In this document: one piece after another, positions 42,441 to 51,555 of the stretch
Position numbering within the stretch: position 1 is the stretch's first letter
Layout of the letters: each line of letters starts with the position of its first letter
Source: an uncultured Piscinibacter sp.
GTDB lineage: Bacteria; Pseudomonadota; Gammaproteobacteria; Burkholderiales; Burkholderiaceae_C
DNA length: 64,000 nucleotides
Direction of reading: 5' to 3'
Assembly: GCF_937952055.1 (NCBI RefSeq)
Contig: NZ_CALFYO010000008.1
Location: 1 to 64,000 of the forward strand
Notes under the pieces: generated by a model
The model's input: the letters and a program-made list of their open reading frames with translations, nothing else
What the model was told of the DNA's origin: nothing
Database searches by the model: none
Position numbers and translations under genes: made by a program

Positions 42441-43220
42441 TCACTCGAACTTCGGCGCGCGCTTGGCGACGAAGGCCTGGATGCCTTCGCCGCCGTTGGC
42501 GTGGAAGAGGTTGAGAATGAAGTGGTCGCGCTCCGCGGCCAGTTGTGCATTCAGCGAGTTGCCGGCCGCCGCGTTGAGCAGTTCCTTGCCGCTGGTCAGT
42601 GCGTTCGGCGCCATGGCGGAGAGCCGATCGCCGATGCGAAGCGCCTCGACCGTCGCCTGGCCGGGCTCGCACACCACTTGCACGATGCCCCATGCCTGCA
42701 GTTGCCTGGCCGTTACGGGCTCGGCCAGCCAGACCAGTTGCTGCACGGCGTGGCGCGGCAGGGCGCGCGTCAGCTGCCACGTCGCACCGCCATCGGGCGA
42801 GAGACCGAGCTTGGCGTACGAGAGGATAAAGCGCGCCTCCTCCGACGCGACGATCATGTCGCAGGCCAGACTCAGCGAGAAGCCGGCACCGGCTGCCGCC
42901 CCTTCGACGGCCGCGATGACCGGCTTGGGGCAGGCGCGCAATGCTTCCACCCACTGGTGCAGCATCTCCAGCATGTGCGCCTGCGCGGGCGGTCCGGATT
43001 GGCGGCGGGCCATCAGCCCCTGCAGGTTCCCTCCGGCGCAGAAGTGCGCGCCGGCGCCGCGCAGTACCACGCACCGGATCTCGTCGTCGGATTCGGCCGT
43101 GCTCAACGCTTCGATGCCTGCCGTGATGACGGCCTCGGACAGGGTATTGCGTGTTTCCGGATCGCTGATCGTGAGAATCAGCACGGCGCCTTGGCGCTCG
43201 GACAGCAGTTCGGAGGGCAT
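42441..43220 (-). CDS. Enoyl-CoA hydratase/isomerase family protein (PaaG-like)
   Basis: A 259-residue crotonase-fold enzyme. The oxyanion-hole segments are GAHFCAGGNLQGL and EGAAAGAGFSLSLACDMIVA. The loop that holds the second catalytic residue reads AKLGLSPDGGATWQL, with aspartate where hydratases have glutamate, a pattern seen in PaaG-type isomerases. An isomerase role is therefore more likely than hydration, but the substrate is unknown. The ATG at 43220 is chosen since the fold begins there. It is divergent from the FimV-like gene. Confidence 0.9.
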   Translation of the reverse strand: MPSELLSERQGAVLILTISDPETRNTLSEAVITAGIEALSTAESDDEIRCVVLRGAGAHFCAGGNLQGLMARRQSGPPAQAHMLEMLHQWVEALRACPKPVIAAVEGAAAGAGFSLSLACDMIVASEEARFILSYAKLGLSPDGGATWQLTRALPRHAVQQLVWLAEPVTARQLQAWGIVQVVCEPGQATVEALRIGDRLSAMAPNALTSGKELLNAAAGNSLNAQLAAERDHFILNLFHANGGEGIQAFVAKRAPKFE

Positions 43221-43345
43221 GGCTCTTGGGGGCGCCGTGGGTTCAGTCGATTGTGTCACGGCGGACTGTCGCGCCACCCCCTGTCGCAGGGGCGGCGGGC
43301 AAAGCCTTCATGCTAGAGTCTTCGCGCATAAGAACCTCCTGCGGA

Positions 43346-45295
43346 ATGCGTCGAGCCTCGTTCTCACTCTCACTCGCCGTCGTCGGCGGTGCCCTGCTGT
43401 GCAGCACCGGACCGGCACAGGCGCTCGGCTTCGGACGCTCGGTCAACGCCTCCTACCTCGGCATGCCGCTGAACTTCGCGGCCACCGTTCGCCTCGAGGG
43501 CGACGAGACGCTGGTGCGCGAGTGCGTCTCCGCAGAGGTGCTCTCCGGCGACTTCCGTGTTGCACCGGCTGCGCTGCGCATCAGCGTCGAGGCGGCGCCG
43601 AACGCCAATGAGCGCCTCGTCCGTGTCAGCACGGTCGTGCCGATCGACGAGCCGGTGGTGACCGTCACCGTGACGGCCGGCTGTCAGCCGCGTCTGACGC
43701 GCAGTTTCGTGACGCTGGTCGACCCACCGGGGTTGAATCTCGCGGGCAGTACTGCGGGCGAGGTGAGCCTGCCCCCGCAACGCCTCGAGTCCGAGGTGGC
43801 GCCGGTGGTCGCCGTTGCACAGGCCGTTCAGGGGGCCTCGGCGCCGCCGCCCGGCGTCGAGCAGCCTGCACGCGCACGGGTTGCTGCCGTGGCGGCGCCC
43901 GTGCCGAAGCCGCGGCCGGCCGCGATCGACAAGCCGCGGCCGCGCGAACGCAAGTCGTCGGCGGTTGCCGTGGCCAAGGCGCGCCCGAGCGGCCCGCGCC
44001 TGCAGCTCGAGCCGGGGGTGGCAGCAACCGTGGCCGCTGCCGCATCGGCCGCCGCGAGTTCGCAGGCCGCCGCGGCGCTGGCCGTCGCGGCGGCTGCGTC
44101 GGAGGTTGCGGCCTCGACCATGGCCGCCGCCTCTGCGGCGGAGGCGGCTTCGGCCGCGCAGCGGCGCATCGTGCAGTTGGAAGAGCAACTGCGTGTGCTG
44201 CGCGAGGACTCTCAGAAGACCCAGCGCGCGCTGGCCACGATACAGGCCAGCCTGGAGGAAGCGCGCTCCTCGCGATACTCGAATCCGCTCGTCTACAGCT
44301 TGGCTTGGCTGTCGGCGCTGCTGGCGTTGGCCGTGGCCGCGCTGTGGTGGCGGCAGTCACAGTCCCGGCATTCGCCGCAGTGGTGGCTGGCGCCGACCGG
44401 CGCGGCCGGCCAGCCGGCGCCGCTCAAGCCCGTGCCTACACACGCTGCAGCGACGGACACCGGCTCGGCACGCCACGAGACGCAACCCGCGGTGATGGCG
44501 GATCGAGGCATCCAGCACTCCGCGGAAGGTCAGCACAGGCTGGAGACCGCTGCGGAGATGGACGCGCCGGTGTCGGTGCTGCCGCCGCCGCTCGAGCCTG
44601 CGCCTCCGCGGCGCGAACTGTCGGTCGAGGAGCTCATCGACCTCGAGCAGCAGGCCGACTTCTTCGTCGTGCTCGGCCAGGAAGAAGCAGCCATCGACCT
44701 GTTGATGGGACACGTGCGCAGCAGCGGCGGCGCCAGCCCGCTGCCGTACCTGAAGCTGCTCGAGATCTACCGCCGGCGCGGTGAGCACGACGCCTACGAG
44801 CGCGTGCGCGAGCGGTTCAACCGGCGTTTCAGCGCCTATGCCCCGGACTGGGACAGCGACCTCGCGCAGGGCCGAACGCTGGACGACTACCCCCAAGTCC
44901 TGCGCCAGCTGCAGCGCCTGTGGGACGAGCCGCTGCGCGTGACCCACATGCTGGACGCCGCGCTGATGCGGCAGGACACGGACGCCGAGACCTTCGATCT
45001 GCCCGCCTACCGCGAGCTGCTGTTCCTTTATTCGATCGCCCGCGACCTGGCGGAGCATCCGAGCAATGCGCGATCCGTGGACCTGCTGCTGCCGATGGAC
45101 GGCGAGGCGGCGGAGAAGCCCATCGAGGAACTCACCGCCAGCCGCCTGATGGGGTTCGCGCCGACCAAACAGCTGACGGTGCAGGTCGATCTCGACGTGA
45201 GCGGGCCGAAGGGTTCGGGGCAGGACGCCACGATGTCCGATTTCCTGGGCCTCGTCGACCCGAAGTTCAATCGCGGCGAAGCCGACCGCTACTGA
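43346..45295 (+). CDS. FimV-like inner-membrane protein
   Basis: A 649-residue protein related to FimV, which supports type IV pili and polar organisation in Pseudomonas. The start ATG 43346 gives a Sec signal peptide ending in GPAQA. The mature N-terminus (LGFGRSVNASYLGMPLNFAATVRL) is the FimV periplasmic domain. A Pro-rich linker and a striking Ala-rich coiled-coil stretch (about residues 220-290) lead to one membrane helix (LVYSLAWLSALLALAVAALWW) and a cytoplasmic helical domain (ELIDLEQQADFFVVLGQEEAAIDLL). No LysM motif is clear and asd/truA are not neighbours, so this may be a second FimV-like copy. Confidence 0.85.
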   Translation: MRRASFSLSLAVVGGALLCSTGPAQALGFGRSVNASYLGMPLNFAATVRLEGDETLVRECVSAEVLSGDFRVAPAALRISVEAAPNANERLVRVSTVVPIDEPVVTVTVTAGCQPRLTRSFVTLVDPPGLNLAGSTAGEVSLPPQRLESEVAPVVAVAQAVQGASAPPPGVEQPARARVAAVAAPVPKPRPAAIDKPRPRERKSSAVAVAKARPSGPRLQLEPGVAATVAAAASAAASSQAAAALAVAAAASEVAASTMAAASAAEAASAAQRRIVQLEEQLRVLREDSQKTQRALATIQASLEEARSSRYSNPLVYSLAWLSALLALAVAALWWRQSQSRHSPQWWLAPTGAAGQPAPLKPVPTHAAATDTGSARHETQPAVMADRGIQHSAEGQHRLETAAEMDAPVSVLPPPLEPAPPRRELSVEELIDLEQQADFFVVLGQEEAAIDLLMGHVRSSGGASPLPYLKLLEIYRRRGEHDAYERVRERFNRRFSAYAPDWDSDLAQGRTLDDYPQVLRQLQRLWDEPLRVTHMLDAALMRQDTDAETFDLPAYRELLFLYSIARDLAEHPSNARSVDLLLPMDGEAAEKPIEELTASRLMGFAPTKQLTVQVDLDVSGPKGSGQDATMSDFLGLVDPKFNRGEADRY

Positions 45296-45303
45296 GGGGT
45301 GGG

Positions 45304-46470
45304 TCAGAGCGCTGCCAGGCGCTCCAGGGCCAGGGCCAGGGTCTCGTCCTTCTTGGCGAAGCAGAAGCGCACGATGCGCTGCTCGAAGCCTCCCTGGTAG
45401 AAGGCGGACAGCGGGATCGCCGCCACGCCGACTTCGGTGGTCAGGCGGCGGCAGAATGCCTCTTCCGGCTCGTCGCCGATGGCCGAGTAGTCCACGCACT
45501 GGAAATAGGTGCCTTCGCAGGGCAGCAGCTTGAAGCGGCTGCCCGCAAGGCCGGCACGGAAGAGGTCGCGCTTGCGCTGGTAGAAGGCGGCCAGCCCGAG
45601 ATGGTGCGTGGGGTCGGCCATGAAGGCCGCCAGTCCGTGCTGCATCGGTGTGTTGACAGTGAACACGTTGAACTGGTGCACCTTCCGGAATTCTGCCGTC
45701 AGCGGCGCGGGCGCGGCCACGTAGCCGACCTTCCAGCCGGTCACGTGGTAGGTCTTGCCGAAGCTCGACACGATGAAGGCGCGCTGTGCCAGTTCGGGAT
45801 GGCGCGCCGCGCTCTCATGGCGCGCGCCGTCGTAGACCATGTGCTCGTACACCTCGTCGGAGATCACCAACACGTCGGTCGGCCGCAGCAAGTCGGCCAG
45901 GCGTTGCATGTCCTCGCGCGTCCAGACGGTCGCGCTCGGGTTGTGCGGCGTGTTGACGATGAGGGCGCGCGTGCGCGGCGACAGCGCTGCGGAGATGCGC
46001 GCGAAGTCCGGGCGGAAGCTGCCCGGCGTCAGCGGCACATGCACCGCGCGTCCGCCGGCCAGTTCGATGCTGGGCTCGTAGCTGTCGTAGCACGGGTCGA
46101 GCACGATCACCTCGTCGCCGGGATGCACGATGGCGAGGATGGCGGTGATGATGGCCTGCGTCGCGCCGGCGGTGATGGTGATCTCGCTGCCGGGGTCGTA
46201 GCGCCGGCCGTACATCGACTCGATCTTCGCGGCCACCGCCTCGCGCAGCGCCGGCACGCCGGCCATCGGCGGGTACTGGTTCAGTCCGGCGTGCATGGCC
46301 TTGGTCACCGCCTCGAGCAGCGCTGGATCGCAGTCGAAGTCCGGGAAGCCCTGGCCGAGGTTGACGGCACCATGCTGCTGCGCAAGCGCCGACATGACGG
46401 TGAAGATGGTCGTGCCGACGCTCGGCAGGCGGCTGCTGATTTCGGGGATGCGGGCGGGCGGGATGGTCAT
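45304..46470 (-). CDS. PLP-dependent aminotransferase (YbdL/methionine-type)
   Basis: A 388-residue class I/II aminotransferase. Seen: INLGQGFPDF-type motif (VNLGQGFPDFDCDP), QYPPMAGVPALREAVA, ITAGATQAIITAI (PLP phosphate), NTPHNPSATVW (Asn contact), DEVYEHMVYDG, and the PLP lysine in SSFGKTYHVTGWKVGY. This matches the YbdL group, which prefers methionine. Its neighbour is a CysB-type regulator, consistent with sulfur amino acid metabolism. FimV lies convergently 8 bases away. Its start is 9 bases after the cysB stop. Confidence 0.92.
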   Translation of the reverse strand: MTIPPARIPEISSRLPSVGTTIFTVMSALAQQHGAVNLGQGFPDFDCDPALLEAVTKAMHAGLNQYPPMAGVPALREAVAAKIESMYGRRYDPGSEITITAGATQAIITAILAIVHPGDEVIVLDPCYDSYEPSIELAGGRAVHVPLTPGSFRPDFARISAALSPRTRALIVNTPHNPSATVWTREDMQRLADLLRPTDVLVISDEVYEHMVYDGARHESAARHPELAQRAFIVSSFGKTYHVTGWKVGYVAAPAPLTAEFRKVHQFNVFTVNTPMQHGLAAFMADPTHHLGLAAFYQRKRDLFRAGLAGSRFKLLPCEGTYFQCVDYSAIGDEPEEAFCRRLTTEVGVAAIPLSAFYQGGFEQRIVRFCFAKKDETLALALERLAAL

Positions 46471-46479
46471 GGCGATGTT

Positions 46480-47433
46480 TCAGAGCTGGTAGTCGGGCGA
46501 GCCGGGATGACGGCCGGACAGCGCCTGCAGGACGAGTTGTCGACCGAGACGCTCGGACAGCATCTCGGTGAACGCATAGACGAAGCTGCGAAGGTAGGCG
46601 CCGCGCTTGAAGGCGACGCGCGTGACGTTGCTGCCGAACAGGTGGCCGAGCGGGCGTGACAGCAGGTCGCCGCCTGGTGGATCGTCGCGCACGGCGATCT
46701 CGGCGACGATTCCCACGCCCAGGCCGAGCCTCACGTAGGTCTTGATGACGTCGGCGTCGATCGCCTCGAGCACGACATTCGGCTTGAGGCGGCGCGCGGC
46801 GAAGGCCTGGTCGACTCGTGTGCGGCCGCTGAACGAGGGGTGATAGGACACCAGTGGCTGGATCGCCAGGTCTTCCAGTTCGATGCGCTCGTTCTGCGCC
46901 AGCGGGTGGCCGGGCGGCATGACCAGCACGTGCTGCCACTCGTAGCAGGGCAGGGAGATCAGATCCTCGTGCGCATCCAGTGCCTCGGTGGCGATGCCGA
47001 CGTCGGCAACCTCCTCGATGACCATGCGCGCCACCTGATCGGGCGAGCCCTGGTGCAGGCTGACGTTCACCTTGGGAAAGCGCCTGCGCAACTGCGCGAT
47101 CGGCTCGGGCAGGAAGTAGCGCGCCTGGCTGTGCGTGGTGGCGATCGACAGGGTGCCTGCGTCCTGCTTGGAGAACTCCTCGCCGATGCGCTTGAGGTTG
47201 CCCACCTCGCGCATGATCACCTCGATCGATCTGAGCACCTGCTGCCCAGGTTCGGTGACGCGGCGCAGGCGCTTGCCGTGGCGCGCGAAGATGTCGAGGC
47301 CGAGTTCGTCCTCCAATTCCAGGATGGCCTTGGAGATGCCTGGCTGCGAGGTGAAGAGCGCCTTGGCGGTCTCGGTCAGGTTCAGGTTCTGACGCACCGC
47401 CTCCTGAACGAAGCGGAACTGGTGGAGGTTCAT
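46480..47433 (-). CDS. cysB: CysB-family LysR-type regulator
   Basis: A 317-residue LysR-type regulator with the CysB hallmark N-terminus (MNLHQFRFVQEAVRQNLNLTETAKALFTSQPGISKAI) and ligand-binding domain (THSQARYFLPEPI, TEALDAHEDLISLPCY, SYHPSFSGRTRVDQAF). CysB activates sulfate assimilation and binds acetylserine; the closely related Cbl acts likewise. Its neighbours cbiX (sirohydrochlorin chelatase, for the sulfite reductase cofactor) and a methionine-type aminotransferase agree with a sulfur role. Its start is 48 bases after the cbiX stop on the same strand. Confidence 0.92.
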   Translation of the reverse strand: MNLHQFRFVQEAVRQNLNLTETAKALFTSQPGISKAILELEDELGLDIFARHGKRLRRVTEPGQQVLRSIEVIMREVGNLKRIGEEFSKQDAGTLSIATTHSQARYFLPEPIAQLRRRFPKVNVSLHQGSPDQVARMVIEEVADVGIATEALDAHEDLISLPCYEWQHVLVMPPGHPLAQNERIELEDLAIQPLVSYHPSFSGRTRVDQAFAARRLKPNVVLEAIDADVIKTYVRLGLGVGIVAEIAVRDDPPGGDLLSRPLGHLFGSNVTRVAFKRGAYLRSFVYAFTEMLSERLGRQLVLQALSGRHPGSPDYQL

Positions 47434-47481
47434 ATTTCCGCGCGATCTGTGGATCGGCGGGATTATTCCATCCCGCTCCGG

Positions 47482-47856
47482 TCAGCGGCCGTCGCAGGGG
47501 TGAAGGGCCGTGCGGGCCATGGCCTCGATCACCGCGTCGTCCTCGCCGACGGCCGGCCTCAGCAGCCAGGCCACCCGCGGGTGCGACTGCCGCAGCTGCT
47601 CGAGCAGCGCCGGCAGGTCCTTGCGCACATGGCCGCCGGCGCCGAGGAACAGCGGCACCACCTCGACGCGATCGCAACCTTGCGCCGCCAGTTGCGCGCC
47701 GGCCTCGACGAGCCCGGGCGACATGAACTCCAGGTAGCTCAATGCCACCGGCACCGAGGCGTCGGCCACGCGGATGCGCTGTGCGACGTCCTCGAATGGC
47801 ACAGCCCAGCGCGGGTCGCGCGCGCCATGGGCGAACAGGAGCAAGCCTCGTTTCAT
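47482..47856 (-). CDS. cbiX: CbiX/SirB-type sirohydrochlorin chelatase
   Basis: A 124-residue single-domain chelatase of the short CbiX(S) kind, which inserts iron or cobalt into sirohydrochlorin to make sirohaem or cobalamin precursors. It begins RGLLLFAHGARDPRW with the metal-site histidine in FAHG and continues VEVVPLFLGAGGHVRKDLP with the second histidine. The ATG overlaps the stop of lptG by four bases (47853-47856), so it is translationally coupled to an unrelated lipopolysaccharide export gene. Confidence 0.92.
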   Translation of the reverse strand: MKRGLLLFAHGARDPRWAVPFEDVAQRIRVADASVPVALSYLEFMSPGLVEAGAQLAAQGCDRVEVVPLFLGAGGHVRKDLPALLEQLRQSHPRVAWLLRPAVGEDDAVIEAMARTALHPCDGR

Positions 47857-48962
47857 CGGTAGCGCACCAGCCAGCTGAAGGCGGCGAGAGACAGCAGGAG
47901 GAACAGCGCGCTCGGCGCTGCAGCGGTGATCCAGGGCGTCCAGTCGCGCAGCAGCCCCAGATGGCTGGACATGTTGTTGAGCAGCACGAAACTGATGCCG
48001 AGCATGATGCCGGCGAACACTTTGAAGCTCACGCCGCCGGCGCGGGCGTGCATGTAGGCGAAGGGCAGGGCGAGCGCCATCATCACCAGGCAGGCGAATG
48101 GGTAGAGGGCTCTCTTCCAGAACTGGATCTCGTGGCGCTGCGCCGCCTGCTCGTTGTCGGCGAGGTGGCCGATGTAGCGGAACAACTCGATCGTCGACAT
48201 GGTCGACAGCGGCAGCACGGCGGCGGCGACCACCCCGGACGAAAGAGAACTCGGCCAGGCCAGCGACGCCAGCTTCTCCTCGCTGACCGTGGCCTGCGCA
48301 TCGCCCGCGGCGACGCTCCAGCGCGTGACCTTCACGTCGCCGAGCTGCCAGGTGTCGTCGTCGTCCACGTGGGCGCTGGCGGCACCGATGCGACGCACCA
48401 GCCGCCCATCGGCGTCGAACTCGAAGATGCGTACGTCGCGCAGCGTCGAGTCGGCACCGGCCGAGCCGACGTTGACCGAGTAGCTGCGCTCGCCATCGGG
48501 GGTGACGGCGCGGTCCTTCAGCCAAGCGCCGGCGCCGCCGATGCGCAGCTTGCCCGTGGCGCGCGCCTGCAACTCAGTCGCATGCCGCTCGCTGAAGGGG
48601 GCGACCCAGTCGCCGACCACGTAGGTGACCAGAGCGAACATCAGCCCCAGAACCGCCAGCAGCGACAGGGCCCGGCCCGGCCCGAGGCCGCCGGTGCGCA
48701 GGATGGTGTACTCGGAGGATTGCGCCAGCCGCGCCAGCGCATAGATGGTGCCGATGAGCACGGCGATGGGCATCAGCTCGTAGAGATGGCCCGGGACCTG
48801 CAGCAGCGAATAGGCCACCGCGTGCAGCAGCGTGTAGCCCTTGCCGACGTCGCCGAGTTCTTCGACGAAGTCGATGAAGAAGAACAGCGACAGGAAGGCC
48901 ATCCCGACGAAGGTCACCGAGGTGACGATGTCGCGGTTGAACAGGCGTCGCACGGTTCTCAT
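47853..48962 (-). CDS. lptG: LPS export ABC transporter permease LptG
   Basis: A 369-residue inner-membrane permease of the LptB2FGC machine that extracts lipopolysaccharide from the inner membrane. Six membrane segments are placed as in the family: three at the N-terminus (LFNRDIVTSVTFVGMAFLSLFFFIDF, HLYELMPIAVLIGTIYAL), a periplasmic beta-jellyroll, and three at the C-terminus (FKVFAGIMLGISFVLLNNMSSHLG). ATG 48962 overlaps the lptF stop (ATGA). The order lptF-lptG divergent from pepA is common in proteobacteria. Confidence 0.96.
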   Translation of the reverse strand: MRTVRRLFNRDIVTSVTFVGMAFLSLFFFIDFVEELGDVGKGYTLLHAVAYSLLQVPGHLYELMPIAVLIGTIYALARLAQSSEYTILRTGGLGPGRALSLLAVLGLMFALVTYVVGDWVAPFSERHATELQARATGKLRIGGAGAWLKDRAVTPDGERSYSVNVGSAGADSTLRDVRIFEFDADGRLVRRIGAASAHVDDDDTWQLGDVKVTRWSVAAGDAQATVSEEKLASLAWPSSLSSGVVAAAVLPLSTMSTIELFRYIGHLADNEQAAQRHEIQFWKRALYPFACLVMMALALPFAYMHARAGGVSFKVFAGIMLGISFVLLNNMSSHLGLLRDWTPWITAAAPSALFLLLSLAAFSWLVRYR

Positions 48963-50044
48963 GCGGCCCGCCTTAGCGAGAAGCGCCGGTTGCCGTGCTC
49001 GCGCCACCACAGCAGCAGCAGCGCCAGTGCCAGAGCGCCGCCGTGGAACAGCAGCAGCGCGACGCCCATGCCCATCCGGCCGCCCGCCACCCAGGCCTGC
49101 GACAGGTTGATGACGTTGTAGTAGACGACGAAGGTGAGAAGCGCGAACAGCAGGTTCCAGTTGCTCGCCCGGCGCGGATTGGCGGTCGACAGCGGGATCG
49201 CCAGCAGCAGCAGATTGGTGGCGCCGAACAGCAGTCCGAGCCGCCAGGTCAACTCGCCCTGGTTGCGCGGCGTCGGTTCGCGCAACAGGTCGACGCTGCG
49301 GATCGCCCGCGGCGGCATCTCGTCGACGCGCGACAGCACGCGCTCGCCGACCAGGATGCGGTAGGACTCGAAGCGCGACAGCGTCTTCTCGCCCGAGGCA
49401 CGATCCTCCTCGTTGCGCTGACCCCGGTCGAGGACGAGGAATCGATCGTCGCCGTCGAGTTCGATCCGCCCGGTCTTGGCAGAGGTGACCGACTCCGCGC
49501 GAGGGGCATTGGAAAGGATGAAGACGTTGCGGCCGGTGCGCCCGTCTTCCGAGTCGCGGTCGATGAAGAACACCCGCTGGCCGTCGCTCGAGGTCTGGAA
49601 CTGCCCCGGCGCCACGCGAGAGAGGTCGGAGCGGCGCTCGAAGCGATCCTTCAGCTCAGTGGCGCGCTGGTTCACCCAGGGCCAGACGAACAGCGCGAGC
49701 GCGCCGATCACCAGCAGCACCGGCCAGCTCGTGCGCAGCACCGGCCGCACGAAGCGCGTCAGGCCGACACCGCTGGCGAACCAGATGGTCATCTCGCTGT
49801 CGCGGTACATGCGACCCAGCGTGGCCACCACCGAGATGAACAGCGACAGCGCGAGCATGGTCGAGAGGTGGCCGAGCGCGGTGTAGCCCAGCAGCAGCAC
49901 CACGTCCTGCGGCGAGACGCGGCCCACCGCAGCCTGGCCGAGCGTGCGGATGAGGAACATCGTCAACACGATGGTCAGGATGACGACCAGCGTGGCTCCG
50001 AAGCTGCGCGCCAGGTCGGCTCGCAGGGTGGAATCGAATAACAT
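48959..50044 (-). CDS. lptF: LPS export ABC transporter permease LptF
   Basis: A 361-residue partner of LptG in LPS export. It starts LFDSTLRADLARSFGATLVVIL and carries RTLGQAAVGRVSPQDVVLLLGYTAL, the coupling-helix region SEMTIWFASGVGLTRFVRPVLR, a periplasmic domain, and the C-terminal ISLSQAW-like region (VINLSQAWVAGGRMG). Its start codon is only 28 bases from that of divergent pepA, so at least one of the two promoters lies inside coding sequence. It overlaps lptG by four bases. Confidence 0.96.
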   Translation of the reverse strand: MLFDSTLRADLARSFGATLVVILTIVLTMFLIRTLGQAAVGRVSPQDVVLLLGYTALGHLSTMLALSLFISVVATLGRMYRDSEMTIWFASGVGLTRFVRPVLRTSWPVLLVIGALALFVWPWVNQRATELKDRFERRSDLSRVAPGQFQTSSDGQRVFFIDRDSEDGRTGRNVFILSNAPRAESVTSAKTGRIELDGDDRFLVLDRGQRNEEDRASGEKTLSRFESYRILVGERVLSRVDEMPPRAIRSVDLLREPTPRNQGELTWRLGLLFGATNLLLLAIPLSTANPRRASNWNLLFALLTFVVYYNVINLSQAWVAGGRMGMGVALLLFHGGALALALLLLWWREHGNRRFSLRRAA

Positions 50045-50072
50045 CGTGCGCTTCGTGAATCAGGCGGGGATT

Positions 50073-51533
50073 ATGGACTTTCGTCAGCAGAATGCGTCTC
50101 TGGACGCAGTGGGTTCGGTGGCTTGCGACGCGCTGCTGGTGGTCGTGGCCGGAGAGAAGGCGGATGCGTCCCTGGACGGATCGCTCAAGCGCGCGCTCGA
50201 CGACGCCGTCGCCCACGGCGACTTCGAGCTCAAGCGTGGCAAGACGATCTACCTGCATCGGCCGCCGGGCGTGAAGGCGACGCGCGTCGTGTTCGCCGCC
50301 TGCGGCGCGGCCACGCTCAAGTCGATCAAGGCGGCCTTCGCCGCAGGCGTTGCCGCGCTGAAGGGCGGCGGCGCCAAGCACCTGGCGGTGGCGCTCTCTG
50401 GCGCCGGAGAACTGGGTGCCGAACACGCCGAGGCGCTGGTTGCCGCCGCAGGCGATGCCACCTACGTGTACCGTCACACCAAGCCCAGCGCCCCGGCGGC
50501 CAGTGCGCTGGCGCGTATCACCCTGCTGTGCGAGAAGTCCTCGGCGAAGCCGGTGGCACAGGGTCTGGCGCGCGGCCAGGCGATCGCCGCCGGCGTGACG
50601 CTGGCGCGAGAGTTCGCCAACCGACCGGGCAACCACTGCACGCCGACCTTCCTCGGCGATCAGGTGAAGAAGCTCGGCAAGGAGTTCGGCCTGAAGGTCG
50701 ACGTGCTCGACCGCAAGGCGATCGAGAAGCTCGGCATGGGCGCCTTCCTCGCCGTGGCGCAGGGTTCGGCCGAGCATCCGCGCTTCGTCGTCGCGCAGTA
50801 CCAGGGCGCGCCGAAGGCGCAGGCCCCCGTCGTTCTCGTGGGCAAGGGCATCACCTTCGACACCGGCGGCATCTCGATCAAGCCGGCCGCCGAGATGGAC
50901 GAGATGAAGTTCGACATGGGCGGCGCCGCCAGCGTGATCGGCACGCTGCGTGCCGTGGCCGAACTCAAGCCGAAGCTCAACCTCGTCGTCGTCGTGCCGA
51001 CCTGCGAGAACATGCCCGGCGACCAGGCGATCAAGCCCGGCGACGTCGTCACCAGCATGTCCGGCCAGACGATCGAGATCCTCAACACCGACGCCGAGGG
51101 CCGGCTGATCCTGTGCGACGCACTGACCTACGCGGAGCGCTTCAAGCCCGCTTGCGTGATCGACGTGGCGACCCTGACCGGTGCCTGCGTGGTGGCGCTG
51201 GGCCACCACCACTCGGGACTCTTCACCGCCGACGACAGCCTCGCCGAGCAGTTGCTCGCCGCCAGCCGGGCTGCGCTGGACCCTTGCTGGCGCATGCCGC
51301 TGGACGAGGAGTACGACGAGGCGCTGAAGAGCAACTTCGCCGACATGGGCAACGTCGGTGGTCGCGCCGGCGGTGCGATCACCGCGGCCATGTTCCTGCG
51401 CAAGTTCACCGGCAAGTTCCGCTGGGCGCACCTGGACATCGCCGGCACGGCCTGGAAGTCCGGTGCTGCCAAGGGCGCCACCGGCCGTCCCGTGCCGCTG
51501 CTGACGCACTTCGTGCTCGCGCAGGCTGCCTGA
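50073..51533 (+). CDS. pepA: Leucyl aminopeptidase PepA
   Basis: A 486-residue cytosolic di-metal M17 aminopeptidase, also a DNA-binding accessory protein in some bacteria. The catalytic core is intact: VGKGITFDTGGISIKPAAEMDEMKFDMGGA with the metal-site lysine and aspartates, and the signature NTDAEGRLILCDAL. Earlier ANRPGNHCTPTFLGD marks the boundary between domains. The ATG at 50073 with GGGG upstream is chosen because the preceding frame overlaps lptF. It is followed 22 nt later by holC, a frequent arrangement. Confidence 0.96.
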   Translation: MDFRQQNASLDAVGSVACDALLVVVAGEKADASLDGSLKRALDDAVAHGDFELKRGKTIYLHRPPGVKATRVVFAACGAATLKSIKAAFAAGVAALKGGGAKHLAVALSGAGELGAEHAEALVAAAGDATYVYRHTKPSAPAASALARITLLCEKSSAKPVAQGLARGQAIAAGVTLAREFANRPGNHCTPTFLGDQVKKLGKEFGLKVDVLDRKAIEKLGMGAFLAVAQGSAEHPRFVVAQYQGAPKAQAPVVLVGKGITFDTGGISIKPAAEMDEMKFDMGGAASVIGTLRAVAELKPKLNLVVVVPTCENMPGDQAIKPGDVVTSMSGQTIEILNTDAEGRLILCDALTYAERFKPACVIDVATLTGACVVALGHHHSGLFTADDSLAEQLLAASRAALDPCWRMPLDEEYDEALKSNFADMGNVGGRAGGAITAAMFLRKFTGKFRWAHLDIAGTAWKSGAAKGATGRPVPLLTHFVLAQAA

Positions 51534-51555
51534 GACGCGGCACGCGAGGCCAGCG

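Noticed and set aside
43226..43345. N-terminal extension of the FimV-like gene
   Set aside because: A signal peptide begins at 43346; the extension would bury it internally and overlaps the divergent gene's control region.
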